A stretch of 64,000 bases of DNA from positions 1,493,001 to 1,557,000 of the forward strand of contig CM055318.2 of the NCBI GenBank assembly GCA_029255685.2. Reading direction: 5' to 3'. The notes under the pieces are model-generated. The model saw only the letters and a list, made by a program, of their open reading frames with translations, had not been told where the DNA came from and searched no databases. The DNA is from Silene conica. Its lineage: Eukaryota; Streptophyta; Magnoliopsida; Caryophyllales; Caryophyllaceae. Below, one piece after another: positions 25,669 through 39,391 of this stretch (the first letter of the stretch is position 1; every line of letters begins with the position of its first letter). The translations under genes and the position numbers were made by a program.

Positions 25669-27804
25669 TCTATATCTATATATAAGTATAAAAGAAGAAC
25701 CGCTATGCATTAAGATGAACACATGTCGCTCTCACGTTAAAAATTTTCCCGCTCAAATCTTAAGATACTAAAATTATACTGCGTATCTTTTACTTGAGTA
25801 ATATGTATATGTACAATATCTTCTTAAAATATTCCTCTACCATGCTTATATTACATTAAAAACTTACCCAAATTATTCTCTTATTATATCTTTTATTTGA
25901 CAATATTTCCATATACAATTTTTTGCTCATCTCTACTCACATGGAGATTTATGTTTAAAATTTTATATACTCATAAAATTAATAATCAACTTTAGTAATT
26001 TGCAAAGTTGCACAGGAATATATTTTGTTAACATTTCATCTATAAATTTTTCTCAAATAAGTATTACATAGTAGCACTTAAATGATATATATTCTATAAA
26101 ATGAACACAAAAAGAAATTTTGAATAGTAAAATTAAGAAGGTGCGAAGTTAAATTATTACACCTTCATTATATATTTTAATTTTTAAATTATGTTGCATG
26201 ACTGATAAAATATATTTAACATTATATTAAATGTTCATATATTTAACATTATATTAAGAGTGTTTGTTCGTATTAATTTATATGAACTCTTAATTTAATT
26301 ATTAAGAAATGTTATAGAGCAAAGTTAAATATTTATATCTCACATTTAACATATTGCCTGACTGTTAAATATATGAATTCTTAATATAACTATTTATATA
26401 TTTTATAAGAAATGTTATAGAGCAAAGCTAAATATTTAAATCCCATATTTAAGATATAATAACCCAATTCTAATAAATAAATATATCTTTGTAAAGACCA
26501 AATGATGCATGCATATATAAATTAATTTGTAAATTATATTCCATCTTTACTCAAATTGATTTATATTTAAAAATTTGTTTCACGTAAAAGCATATAGTAT
26601 TACACAATATATTGAATGGTAATTTAATTTTTCGTACTTTATAATATATTAAGGGCTGTTAAAATAATAATAGTTTTGCGTAAAAAGTATCGCATGTTAC
26701 ATAAAATATCAGATGTATAAAAAATAGTCTATTTGACTAATACTTGACAATACATGGCAAACACCGTGTTTATTTACAAAAAAAAATAAGTTTGAAAGAT
26801 GTCAAAAATAAAAGTAGTGGGAAGATGACCTGCAATCCCAGTTATATAAGTGAATTAAGATAGTTATGAATAAACGTAGGGTTAATTTGTCCCCTACGCG
26901 GCTAGACTATCACGATTATGTGCCCGTTTGGCCAGAGTTTTATTTTGGACCCAGAATTAGGAATAGATTTACAAGTAAAAAAGTGAATGTATGACGTACC
27001 AAACTCATCATGGCTATATAATACTATATCGTATTGACAATAACATAATTTTATGTGCTATCAAAATCAATTAATTTACGAGAACGGACATGGTTTATAC
27101 ATTTGTATTCCACAATTTATGTATTCTATCTTGAGATGGAAGTTATAAGGAACTTGAAGTAGTTATTTGATGGTGGATGTATTATGCATAGACCTATCAA
27201 ACGGGTTGGTTCAAAATACGGGTCGGCTCATACGGGTTATGGGTTAGTTTATGTTTTGAATAAGGGGCAAGAAAAATTTCTAACGTTTTTTTAGTTAATT
27301 TTTTTAAAACAAAAAGTAAATTTTTTTAAAAATAATATTTTAATCATATTCAATTTACATTAGTATTTTGTGAAAACTAATCATAATTTTTCCCAACTTT
27401 TTAGCTTTGGTGTAGTGTAGCTAATACATGCTACCCAACTGATAGAGTTCGTTCATGATCCATACGCGATAAGGGAGTACCTTGAATGACGATATTGTTG
27501 TAATAAAAAACCAAAAAAATAGATTATTTAAATATTTTGATTATTATAATGATTAGAAAGAATCATTTGCTCAAAACTATAAAAATAGCTAATTGGCAAT
27601 GGAGTAAGTAATAATTCTTTTCTATTTGTAATTACATTCTACCATTCATTAAGGTTGATTTCGGAATACATATTTCTATGTAATATTGTTTATATAAAAG
27701 GTTTTACATTTCGACTAATATCATGGTATAGTATATGGGTTTAAAACTTAATTACAAATATTATCTACATATGCTCGTGCATTTTTGCACGGGTGCTAAA
27801 CTAG
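25669..27804 (+). mobile_element. Non-autonomous Helitron
   Basis: The 5' end reads TCTATATCTATATATAAG after an A (25668). The 3' end has a CGTGCA-TTTTT-TGCACG hairpin, then GGGTGCTAAACTAG followed by T (27805). A|TC...CTAG|T with a short hairpin just before the end is the Helitron signature. The 2.1-kb AT-rich interior contains internal duplications (AAGAAATGTTATAGAGCAAAG near 26305 and 26409) and no Rep/helicase frame. The 5' end could instead be the TC at 25675. Confidence 0.75.
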
Positions 27805-28219
27805 TAGATATTATGAAGAAGAGAGCTTTCCTGTCTTAATTAATAATTTTATTACGGGACTCAAATTCAGACTAAACCGATTAATCTAGACCAAACAAAT
27901 CAATACTCACCTACCTTTAATTTTAGTCAAGTACAGTAGGTCTCCTTAGAGACCGCTTCACAATAAATTTATTGAGAAACTATAGTACAAATTTAAGAAA
28001 AATGGTACTAAAACTAATATAATAGGTATAAATCATTATTAAAGATAAAATAAGTACATTTATTAAATAAATAAGTACGAAATTATTATAATACGATCAA
28101 TATTACGAGGTCACTAATTTATTTAAAGATCGTCTCTCGAGTTTTAGTGCGTATAAAAGCATGATTAGTCAACCCATGTAATACTGTACAAGTCTTCTTG
28201 TTCTATACTCACATACTGG

Positions 28220-31200
28220 GTTAGTCGTTAGATTCCATCTTCTCTTCAATTTTCTCTCATCAATCTCTTCACTCTCATTTTTCACACAGTATGATCTCTC
28301 TCCCGCTCACTGTTTTTTCACTATCACTTCATTTCATTTCAATCATTTTTTCAACTCTCTATTTAAATCACATTGTATTCATTTTGATCTCAACCTCATT
28401 TGTGGATATTTGTTTTTTTTTGCAGAAATGATCCGGAAACTAGGTTTTTTGGCGATTTTTTTAATTGGGTCAATCTGTGAAGCTGCGATCTTTCACCCAA
28501 TTTCAGATTCTCATCGATCTGCTGCTCCCCAGATTTTTAAGCCTGTTGATGGATCGTTTAAGAGGTCTTCTTAAAAACCCTACTTAAACCCTTTTGTTGA
28601 ATGTTTTGATTGCTTGATTTTATTGAAATGCTGGATTGAATCAATGCTTATTTCCGTGTTTTCTGATACCATTTATGTTTAGATGATGAAAAAGATGTTA
28701 TTTGGGCGTTTTTAATGGATCCAATTCAATAAAGTTTGTAATTTCGCGTGATAAATGTGGGATTACCTGAGTTGGTGTCGTGTCGAGGGTGCGTGATCTG
28801 CGGAGGCTATGATGTACAGAGCTTTACTTGTTGTACGTAGAGAGGGGTCTGGCATTTTCAGCTGATCATTCTCAAATGTTAGACGGAATCAGTTTCGGTT
28901 GAGGGCATTTAGGTTATTGAATTCAAGGATGGGAAATGATAAGAACAGGTGAATCATCGTACCATTTTCACAGAACTACAGTGGTGCAGTTAGTGTCCTG
29001 TTGTATGCAGGGCGTATGAGGTGCAAGCTTGACGAAGAAGCTAGTCCTGTAAAAGTTCATAGGAGTACAATTGTTCGGCTATTGATTTTGAATGTGTGCA
29101 GTTGCCAAAAGATGTTCGTAACGGATGTGGAGGAGAATGCTGATGTTGAATAAGTAACCGAACTAGAGGGGGGGGGGGGGGGATTGCATTGCCAATATCT
29201 ATGGATACTTTGGAAGCTTATTATCATGCAAATGGGAAATAAAAGGGTGTTTTCATTTGTGGGTTAAATCGAAGTAGAAAGAAGAGAGAACGTATGAATG
29301 TGATTTTACCGCCAGTGATGAGAAAGGGTGTTTGGTGATTAAGGATTTTGTCGTACAAGTATCTATTTTTGTTTGTCAATAAGCTAAGTATTTGAGGTAG
29401 TGCTGTTTATACCAGCTAAGTTTACAAAAGTACTACTTTTTCTGATTCGTCGTATGTTCTAAATATACTTCTTTTCAAATCCTGCTCTTCAACTGTTTTG
29501 CATCCGATGCCTCTTGTTTGTACTCTTTAGTACATGAAGTTTCACCATCCATTGTGGAATGTTTCTCGTCTATCTTGACCTAAGATTTTTTTGTTAATGG
29601 ACAGCCTTGACGAGTCTTATGAAGCTCTAAGAACATTCAAGATTATTGGAATTAGCAATGTTGACATAAGTACCTCAACATGCCCTGTGGTAGAGGAGAC
29701 TCTGAAGTCCTCATCTGCCAGTTTGAAGGATGTTTATTTTGCATTAAAGTCAAATCAAATTCTTAAATGCAAGATTGCTACAGAAAACTATAAGGTATTC
29801 TTTGTTCTTGGCTAAAAATACTATTTCAAACTTGAAAAAAATGCACCTTACCTTGATTTGCTTCTCCTCCGAGCTACATCATCTTTTTTTTTTCTTATTG
29901 CAAAGAAAAAAAATATATTAATCCTACCTGTCACTGTTCTAGGCTGTCGGTTCAAGGCTGCAAGCTGCTATCAGCGATGCAAGCTCATTGTTGGATTTCT
30001 ACTTTCCAATCGGAGGATTAATGATTCTCAAGGTAACTGCTCACCTACATGGCATCCTCATTCTTCTCTCAACCTGAATTTATATTGTGTTTTTGGCCTC
30101 CGAACATGTAATTTTTAACTATCCATTTTTTTATACAGGCTGGTGATTTAGATATTCGGCTTGAAAATGCCGGTGAAGTCTTTCGTTCTGTTAAGGTTGG
30201 TATATTTGGTCTTTTCATAGCTTTCAGTTGATCTTTATCTTGTTTTGTATTCTCTCTTATTTCACCTCTCTTTATTCACATGGATGTTTAAATGAGGCTT
30301 CTGCATTATTTTAGGCTCTCGCTCAAAGTGATGGCAGATGGCGTTACAGTTCTAACAAACCAGAGTCTAGTACCCGTGCTGCTGGTAATGATACATGCTA
30401 CTGTAATCTCTCTTTTCTCGTGTATATTTATATATATGATTAGGTGGTTGCTTAGCTATATACGGAGTATATTATAACTTTTTGTCAGCATCCTCATCGT
30501 TTTTTTCATCAAACCTGTTGGTAGCCATAGTCATGTTATTATGTCTTGGCCTTAACTCCAAATCTCGACATGTACATTGCTTTGAAGGTTACTACAACTG
30601 CATTTATGGCCGGCCCAACGAGTATGATCATGACACGGCAAACTATTTCTAGATCAAGTCTCAACCCGAGATTTAATAACATGATTAGAGTTCTAGCGTC
30701 AGGATGCTGAGTACTGTTTTAAATTGAATTGTATTTCTCCTGCAGGAATTGCTCTGGAAACTCTGGCGGGGATAGTGTCCTTAGCATCAGCTGATGTTGA
30801 TCAGTCACTAGTAAGTTACTTTCTCCTTACTGTCTGCAGATGGTACACTTGTTTTCTTTAATCTATAGGAGATAGGTGATGCCTGCTATTTTTACATTGT
30901 TTTGTGTATCTTTTACACCCTCCATCCAAACAAAGGTGATCAGTCACTAGTAAGTTTGTGTTTATACGCAGTTTCGTGTATGGAGTATTATGGTGCCTCT
31001 GCAATGGATTTTTTTAAACTTTTATTCGATTAATGTTGCAGATTAGCGCTCTCAAGAATGACATAGTGAAACTTTTTGACAGCATTGAAAAATACGGTAT
31101 GTGGTCTCTTCATATTTTGTCGCTAGTTCATTATTTGGCATGTCACCTGATGATGCTCTTCAGGTCGGAAATTGGCTTCTACCCTACTAATTTTATTCCT

Positions 31201-34200
31201 GTACAAATTCGATTGACCTAAGTTAAAACTCCCTAATGGGCTGTATGCTTTTCCTTCTCCCTGAATTGAGCTACACGTGTGTGTGAATCAATTGATTTAT
31301 GAGTACTCGATTTTGTAAATTGACATCCATTGTTGCCTGGTTTTCTGTTGTTCGTAGTCAATTTATTGAATTTAGGCACATGTATTTAATGCTTTTTGGT
31401 GCAAGCACAATTGACATACATCCGTGGCCTCGTTACAGATGATGGCGCCATGTTTTTTGATGAGAAAATTGTTGATTTGCACGAATATCAAGGCCCTCTG
31501 TCAACATCAGCCTCTGTTGTTCGAGGGGTTGTGGCATTCGCAGATGCAACTTCCGAGAAAATAGCTGTAAGTTGAATTATATGTGGAGCTGTGTAATCTG
31601 TTCTCAAATTAGGGGGTTTCAGTTGAGAGTGCTTCATGCTTTCATGAGTAGTAATGTTTTTTTTGCTGAACTACGTGTGTAGCAAATTAGCAATGGAGTA
31701 TTATCCAATTGTATTTATAAATTTTCAGGTTCCAGGGGACAAAATCTCAGGGTTGGCCAAATTCTTCCTTGGTATTGGGGTAGCGGGAAATCCTCGTGAC
31801 TTCTTTGACCAGATTGATGCTCTGGCTTTACTGGAAGACAATAGGTATTCATTTTTATTGTGCTCAGGTTTTGTTGCATTTTTTTTGTGGGTTGTGTAGG
31901 CTGCTTACTTTCCTTTTTTATTCTTTTACCCACTCTTACCTTGTCATTTGCCCCTTTTTTCTTTTCAAAAGAACATTCTACCCCTCTAACCTTCTCATAT
32001 ACAAGATTCCTCGAGGCACATGGGTATGTTGTTACATCACTTGGCCCAGGGTTGCAAATTGTAAATGTATCAGTCTAAGAAACTCAAACACTTATACAAG
32101 AATGATAAAAGGATCATTGATAAATACCAGTTATAGATTTGTAAACCATAAACAAAAATTTCTAAAATGTTTTCATGAATTGAAGTATAGAATCTTTGTT
32201 TGATTAATTAGACTAGATTGATACTGAGTGCTTTCATGATTTTAATTGACTGCATAATGGAAGATTCCAGAGAGAAAACTTCCCTTTCTTTGGATGAGAG
32301 GCATTAGAGGGAAAGGAAGGAAGAGGGAACAAATTCCTTCGTTTGATTAGCAAATTCGATTAGACAAATTTGTGGGTGGGAGAGAGTCAGAGAGATAGAT
32401 AAATGGAAGGATCCATTTTCCTTACAATATAACCCGTCTACAATAGGCGGGCAATGTTAACCCAAAAAGTTCTCTGTTTCGGTCCTTTAATGGTAGTTGA
32501 TACTATGGGAAACTTGCTTTGACTTTATATAATATTCCGTCAATCTTGCATAAACTAAGTTATCCATGTTGATTATTGAATTATATTACTGTTTTTTATA
32601 GGATACTCTGAGCTGTTTGAATAAAAATATAAGCCCAAGTACTCGTGACTGAAAAAGTCGTTAGTTTGAGAAACATAAAAGTGGAACTACAATGACACCG
32701 ATCAGACTACTGCTGTGATTCAAAATTTGGGAGTGTTGGCTTGTTTTTAATCTGTTCCTAATATGTTTCTACATTTCTTTGTGCAGGATATCAGTCCCAT
32801 TGGTTATTTCTCTACCTGCTACAGTGTTGTCCTTGACTCAGAATGACCAGCTGAAGGTATCACATTAGGCTAATCATTTAATATTTGAACCTATTTTTTG
32901 TCTTTATATTTTGAGAAAATACCCTGGATGATTCATATATGGTGTTTGACCTGAAAGTTTCTGTTTACAATTGTCTGTTTCTTATTCCCGAATTTTAATG
33001 GTTGTAACCTTATCCTGCCAATCTATATCTATAAACCATTCTTCAATTAAATGGCAATGATCATCATCAGGTTAAAGTGAGCACAGTACTGGGATCTGCA
33101 ACACCTCCTCTAACAGTGAAAATCGTTCAAGCTACCAAGTCTGGATCTAAAGATGCTCCTATAGTTGAGAATAAGGTAACATACAAACGAATTTCATATT
33201 GCACCTGAATTTCATCAGAACTTACTTGACTGACTGCTTGCTTATGTTCCCTAATCTATTGCAGGAACTCACATATGATGCCAATAGTGGACTTCATCTC
33301 TTTGATGCTTTTCTGAAAGATATTGATGTTGGGGTTTATGAGTTTGTTTTCAAGGTCTAACTTCTCCATGTACCACTGATTTTTCATTCTTTTTTGCTTT
33401 AGAGTATGATGATTGACATACCTTTTCACTCATCATTTTTTCTTGTTTCGACGTTTAGATTGCTCTTCATGATTCCAGTGACAGTGGCATTTATTCCATC
33501 GGAGGTCGTACTCGAGTGCAAATTTTTGTTACCGGAGTAATTAAAGTCGACAATGCTGAGATATCAGTCCTTGATAGCGACCTTGGGAATGCAGATTCGA
33601 AGAAACCGTAAGTAATATGGGAAATTTTCATTGCCTTTTCTCAAGATTAATAATGGATTATGCTCTTTCTCCATTTTTAGTGGAGCCAAAGTCTCCTTAG
33701 TCTTTGATCCTGGATACAACGGAGTAAGCAAAATGACTCATTAAATTGGATGCGCTTCTTTAATTATGAATTAGCAGTCATTTGATGCAAATTCGAAATC
33801 TTGGTGCAATTATCATTTGGATCGTCGGGAACCAGCCTGTTTGTGTAGTTAACATGGGTTAGGTTGCATACGTCCGACTACCCCTTACTCTGCAATTTGC
33901 AAGAGCCCTTTAGGTGCTGTGATAATTTGTTGTATAATGGATTATGCTCAAGGACTGGTTAATACAATAATACTCCATTCTATTTATGAGCAGTACAGAA
34001 ATAAATGAATTCTGATCTTTTTCGCTGGTACTACTGAGACTATTTTTTTACCATGCAACTGGCAATCTATTGAATAGGAATTGAAAATGCTTCAGTTACT
34101 GAGAACAAGCTACCAATAGTAATTATCTTATGATAAATTATGGACCTGCAGGTTAGATTTGTCTGCAGATAGTTCAGTCTCGTTCTCTGCAAATCATCTC

Positions 34201-36600
34201 CAAAAACTGCGCATATCCTTCCAGTTGGCTACCCCTCTTGGAAAGGCATTCAAGCCCCATCAGGTTTGATACCTTCTGGTTTCTTTCTCTGATTATGTGA
34301 TTACCTTTTATTGTATGCTTATCTGGATAGGGTGCAGGTATTACTCAAGTTGAGACATGAGACCAACGTGGAACATGTATTTGTGGTTGGGAGCTCAGGG
34401 AGAAAGTACGAGATGACACTGGTAAATTTCTTGTACCGTTTTAAATCCAATGATTCATATATGTTCCCTAGTAACTAAGCATGTGACTTAATTTTTTTAA
34501 AATGCATACCTAAATGACTAAATGAGTGAAAACCTCCTGAGTATTCATTCGCTGAGTATTCATTCGTTAGGCCTCTAAAAAAGTTGTTAACCCGATGCCA
34601 AAACTAAGGCCGGCTTTGTTACGATTTTGCAATACCCTGTAATTAAACTCTTGTAAATCTAAAAAAAATACACCAACATTCATAGTTTATCATGTTTATA
34701 CAAACAGAGACCACATAAACAACAAAATTACCCCAGTGCCTCCTCTGCCAGGGTAAGGGGGACGGATGTACGTAGCCTTATCCTTGTGCTCGTAACACGA
34801 AGAGGGTGTTTCCGAATGGCTTTAGATACAAATTGCATTGAGTACGACAACAAATATTTGTTACTTCACATTATAAAGAAACTCATCTAGATTAGGGAGT
34901 CATTTTACTTTATTCCATCATAAATTTATAATCCACAGTCAAACAATAACGAGTCTTTGATTCCATTGGAATTCGGAATAATAAATAGTGACCACATATG
35001 GTATATTTATTTGCCAGTTTTGATTTTATCTACGTTTTATCAAAAGTAATATTCTAGCAAAATAAAGAAGCATGATGTTTTGCAGTAACGAGGAAGAGAA
35101 GTTGGGTGAAGGTTGTGGTAATGACCCAAAAACATTGATAAAATTGCCATACTGTTAGTACAAATAGGACAGATGTCTAAAAAGATGCATTGTTACTCGG
35201 TGTCATATTGTTCAGTAACAAACATATTTGTGGCGTAGGATTTCCTTGGACTCGTGGACAAGCTCTATTATCTTTCAGGAAAATATGATCTTCAACTCAC
35301 AGTTGGAGATGCTGCCATGGTAAGTAAAATTGTGTTCGGTTTCCAGTATCTGATTTTTACTTGCATTGGTGCAGTTTTCTAACTCCTTTTTTTTTTATAG
35401 GAAAACTCGTTCATCCGGGCATTGGGCTCTATTGATTTAGATCTTCCTGAAGCACCTGAGAAGGCAACTCGTCCACCAGTTCAACCTGTTGATCCTCTTT
35501 CAAGGTTTGGTCCTAAAGCAGAAATCAACCACATCTTTAGAGTTCCAGAGAAGCGCCCACCTAGCGAACTGTCCCTTGCGTTCTTGGGCCTAACCTTTGT
35601 TCCACTTGCCGGATTTTTGGTTGGGGTAAGTTTACTCCTCTAACCTAAACATTGGTAGTAACAATTAGCAAGTATATTTACGCTTCCCTATCAACCTTGT
35701 TATTGAAAATATTGGAAGAAAAAAATAAAAAAAATACAAAATTTTATATAGGCTCGATTTGGCTCGAGTTTGGCTCGAGCTCGTGTTAAAGCTCGTAACG
35801 AGCGCATTTTTTTCAAGCTCGGGTAAGATCGGCTCGAGCTCGACTCAAGTTTTGGTAATCGAGCACAAGCCGAGCAAGACCAAGCTCGGGCTCGGCTCGT
35901 CTCGTCTCGTTAACACCCCTACTTTCTTACCACTTGCCTTTCTTGGTTGCTTATTTGGTCTTGCCCATTTCCCGCTTGGTTAAATTTGGAATTTGTGAAT
36001 TGACTAGAGCTACCTTAAGAAACGGCGACTTGGGAAGAAGTTGATGTCTGAGAAGAGGATCATTTTGGAATTTAATCTTAATGCCTCACCATAATACCAC
36101 TTCCTGTATTTCTTTCCCAAAAGCAAGTCACGAGTATCGAGAAAATCCTATTAAACTAAAGAGTCGTCCAGATTTATTATCCTCTATATCGTATTTGTAC
36201 ATGTTTACTCAACTTTTTTTTTTATATGCCTCTCTGCAGCTTCTTCGACTCGGAGTCAACCTCAAGAACTTCCCTACATCAGCAGTGCCTGCAACTTTTG
36301 CCACACTCTTCCATGCAGCCATTTTAGCTGTTCTTTGTCTCTATGGACTTTTCTGGCTGAAGGTTTGCTCTTTCATATTTAAATATGATAATGATAATTA
36401 GTTTCCTTGATTTTTCACTGCCATCTGATCATCCCTCTTTTTTCTTATTCGCAGCTGAATCTTTTTACTACACTCAAGGTTTTAAGCTTCTTGGGAGTCG
36501 TCCTCGTGTTTGTTGGGCACAGGACACTTTCCCACCTCGCATCGAAATCAGCCAAGTTGAAATCTACCTGAAAATCGTGATCTAGGAAGATGATTGTCGA
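28220..36600 (+). CDS. HAP6: Ribophorin II, oligosaccharyltransferase subunit 2 (HAP6/RPN2)
   Basis: Ribophorin II is a non-catalytic subunit of the ER oligosaccharyltransferase that N-glycosylates nascent proteins. Nineteen in-frame coding exons: 28428-28564, 29605-29794, 29943-30032, 30139-30195, 30315-30384, 30746-30810, 31042-31096, 31439-31566, 31729-31844, 32787-32856, 33071-33175, 33265-33354, 33459-33607, 34152-34263, 34338-34421, 35239-35319, 35401-35625, 36240-36362, 36455-36571. The total is 687 aa (Arabidopsis about 691). The start [19 protein letters not shown] is a signal peptide; motifs include [24 protein letters not shown] and [16 protein letters not shown] sequence, then three C-terminal membrane segments ending [18 protein letters not shown]. 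The ATG follows a TTTTTTGCAG acceptor, so there is a 5' UTR intron (donor about 28289). Two SINEs lie in introns. Confidence 0.96.
33666..33933 (+). mobile_element. Au-like SINE with 16-bp target duplication (HAP6 intron)
   Basis: A 268-bp SINE in plus orientation between perfect 16-bp duplications ATAATGGATTATGCTC (33650-33665 and 33934-33949). Its 3' tail is ATAATTTGTTGT. Its 5' part, TTTTTAGTGGAGCCAAAG..., mimics an acceptor plus open exon with a GTAAGC donor, but skipping it keeps the HAP6 frame and homology. Confidence 0.88.
34718..34989 (-). mobile_element. Au-like SINE with 9-bp target duplication (HAP6 intron)
   Basis: A 272-bp SINE in minus orientation, with duplications GACCACATA at 34709-34717 and 34990-34998. 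It contains TACGTAGCCTTATCC and ACACGAAGAGGGTGTTTCC, the clearest Au-family blocks in the window. It lies between HAP6 exons 34338-34421 and 35239-35319. Confidence 0.83.
35752..35925. mobile_element. Truncated hAT-MITE-like remnant
   Basis: GGCTCGAG/GAGCTCG-rich sequence ends GTTAACACCCCTA, which is the terminal sequence style of the intact hAT MITEs. The left end is not a matching inverted repeat, so it is probably truncated. It lies in the HAP6 intron 35626-36239. Confidence 0.45.
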
Positions 36601-36981
36601 GCAATCGTGATATAGGGCACATGTTTGTTACAGGAAACCCTATCGGAGCCCCGAAAGACGAGTAGAGTTGGTAGACATAGATTCAGCTTTGTAGAACTCT
36701 GTTTTTCCTCTAATGAGAGAGTGCTAGGCTTCGTTGGATAGTTTTATCTATACAAACATGTATTCACACCTTCTGATCCTCATTGTATGGGACAGTCTCA
36801 ATACAATTTTCGTAAAAAAAAAGTATAATTCCGTCTCAATACAATTTTTGTAAAAAACCGAGCAAAAAGTTTAAATGGGATAGTTACAATTACGTCAATT
36901 TTTACACCCTCTTATAATTTCCGAGACATAAAACTAATTACTTTTTCCGTTTCTAATCATTTGTCTCCGTGCAATAAAACT

Positions 36982-37038
36982 AAATTAGGGTTTATGAGAA
37001 GAGAAATGGTTGAAATTTTTATGGAGTAGTAAGGATGT
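36982..37038. repeat. GNOM leader fragment, left half
   Basis: AAATTAGGGTTTATGAGAAG and following sequence to TAGTAAGGATG matches 24338-24398 in the GNOM 5' leader with a small deletion. The partner half lies across the LINE at 39599-39681 and matches 24459-24540. The same pair recurs in unit B near 45054-45109 and 47670-47753. Confidence 0.8.
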
Positions 37039-39391
37039 TTTTTTTTTTGGTACAAAAGAGGGGCTAAGCACCGATAAATTAAGTAGCTACTAGACGAGGT
37101 AAGGCTACTCTTATCGCATCCTCCCTAAGAATAATGACCAAATTTCGGTGGAGTAAGGGCAGCAGCGCAACAAATGGTTTGTAGTTTCGTCTTCGGCTAA
37201 ACACCTGGGACATAGTGGATCATCCGATAGACCCCGTCGAACTCTATTATAATTGTACATAAGCCGATTGTGAGCAACGAGCCATAAGAACATACGAATT
37301 CTTTGTTGGATCGGTAATTTCCAAATAAGGTGCCATTCCACTGTGACGGTTTCTGGGACAATCTCATTAGCTCTTATTAGCGCCAATGCAGACTTAATTT
37401 TGAACTTGTCATTGGGGGATCCACTCCAAAAGAGAGCGTCTTCGATATACGGTTCCAGAGTTAGTGAGTAAGCCTCGATTTTTAACAATTCTTCCTGCGG
37501 AAGAAAATTAGAAAACAGGTCCCATTTCCACCCTGCTGACTCGTCCCACATCTCACTTACTGTAGCACCTAAGATGGATTCCGGTATGACTGAAGTAGCC
37601 TTATCCGAGAGACAACCATTGTCAACCCATGGGTGGTCCCAAAAAAGCGTAGTTCGCCCATTACCCACTGCCACAAACGCTCCTTGACTTATAATATTAG
37701 CCTGAGAAGTTATGCCACCCCAAACATTAGACATATTTGGTTTAGGTTGGAACATATTAACATCACATCGCCCATTACAGTATTTAGCCTGGAGAACTCG
37801 AGCCCAAAGACTATGTGGTTCTGATAGAACTCTCCATCCAATTTTGGTTAGGAAGGCTGCATTAGATTGTCGAGATGATTTTATACCGAGCCCGCCTAAA
37901 CTTTTTGGTTTTTGTATAGTGTCCCAAGAAATCAAGTGGACCTTACGTTGAACCTCATCTCCACCCCATAGAAATCTTCTTACCTTTCGGTCTAGGGAGT
38001 CACATACCGTCCTAGGAATTTTAACTGTCTGCATATTATAATTAGCTAAAGTAGAAAGAGTAGCTTGCACTAAAGTTGCACGTCCTGCTAGAGAAAGATG
38101 TTTCGTCTACCAACCTGCAAGTCGTTTATTAAATTTATCTTCCAAATGTGCAAAGGTAGCTCTTGTAACTCGTCCGTTAATAGTTGGAACTTCTAAATAG
38201 GTCCCGAGGTCTTCTGTAGATTGAAAACTAAGACAACTGAGTATATTATCTCGATCAATTTGAGCTGTGTTTGCAGAGAAAAAAACTCTGGATTTCGCAT
38301 TGTTGACCTTCTCCCCCGAGGCTCGGCAGAAATTGTTCAAGACTTTGTTAATAATCATGGCCTGATCAGTAGTAGCTTCGGCAAAAAGTACCATATCATC
38401 CGCAAAGAATAAGTTAGAAATAGAAGGACCGTCTTTGCAAATAGGAATAGGAAGTCACTGATTATTTCTTACTTCTTGGTCGATGGCTTGTTGTAATTTT
38501 TCAAGGCACATGACAAATAAATACAAGGACAACGAATCACCTTGTCGCACCCCTCTAGTGGGTCAAATTTTTTCAGTTGGTTCCCCGTTCCATAAAATCT
38601 GCATAGAAGTAGTGGTAACACACTCCATAACCGTATCAACAAGTAGCGTAGGAAAACACATGTCGACCAATGTGTCACGAATAAATCTCCATTTCAGCCT
38701 ATCGTACGCTTTTTCAAGGTCAATTTTAATAGCCATAAGACCTTTTTTACCTCGTTTTCGCTTCATCGTGTGAATTGTTTCCTGGAAAACAACAATATTA
38801 TCCGTAATCTGCCGGCCCGGGACAAACCCGCTTTGATTTTCAGATATAAGTCGAGGCAGAACCTTTTTTATTCTATTAGCAATAACCTTGCTGATTATTT
38901 TGTAGGCGACATTGCATAAGCTGATGGGTCTGAATTGAGAGACGGTTTCCGGACCTGTAACTTTCGGGATAAGGACAATGTTGGTATCATTTAATCCTTC
39001 AGGCATTCCCTTCCCTTCAAGAGCTTTCATGACCATTCTGCACACATCCACTTTTACAACAGACCAATATTTCTGATAGAAAAGAGCTTGAAAACCATCC
39101 GGACCCGGAGCTTTGAGAGACCCCATATGGTTCACTACTTTCTCAATCTCTGCCAACGAGTAGTAACGAGTTAACCTATACTCCACTCACTGTTACAAAG
39201 AGCTCGGTCAAGTCGAGCACTCTGTCGAGTTTCTACCGAGTTACCTCTCCCCCAAGTATGCATCGGGCCAGAGAACTCTAATTCATATGAGTTTCAACCG
39301 GAACGAGGACGGATGGTTTGTAAGTTCTAACAACTTCTTTCAGGGCAGTAATTTTATTCTTATTTCCGGTTCCTTGAATATTCCATACCAT
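37039..39391 (-). mobile_element. Decayed L1-clade LINE, copy A
   Basis: The minus strand reads, 5' to 3': the start of an APE endonuclease (MVWNIQGTGNKNKITALKEV, from 39391), then a deletion, then reverse transcriptase (39186 on: SLKAPGPDGFQALFYQKYW, IPKV, FRPISLCNVAYKIISKVIANR, SGFVPGRQITDNI, KIDLEKAYDRLKW, FADDMVLF), then a zf-RVT C-terminus (CPRCLAEDETTNHLLRCC). It ends in an A-tail, seen as a T run at 37039 on the plus strand. Stops and shifts break it at several points, including RLAGW-stop near 38109 and NGEPTEKI-stop near 38563. Most of the endonuclease is missing. It cannot be autonomous. Confidence 0.9.

Noticed and set aside
33681..33722. Possible extra HAP6 exon
   Set aside because: It lies inside a SINE with a 16-bp target duplication, and including it breaks the frame into the next exon.
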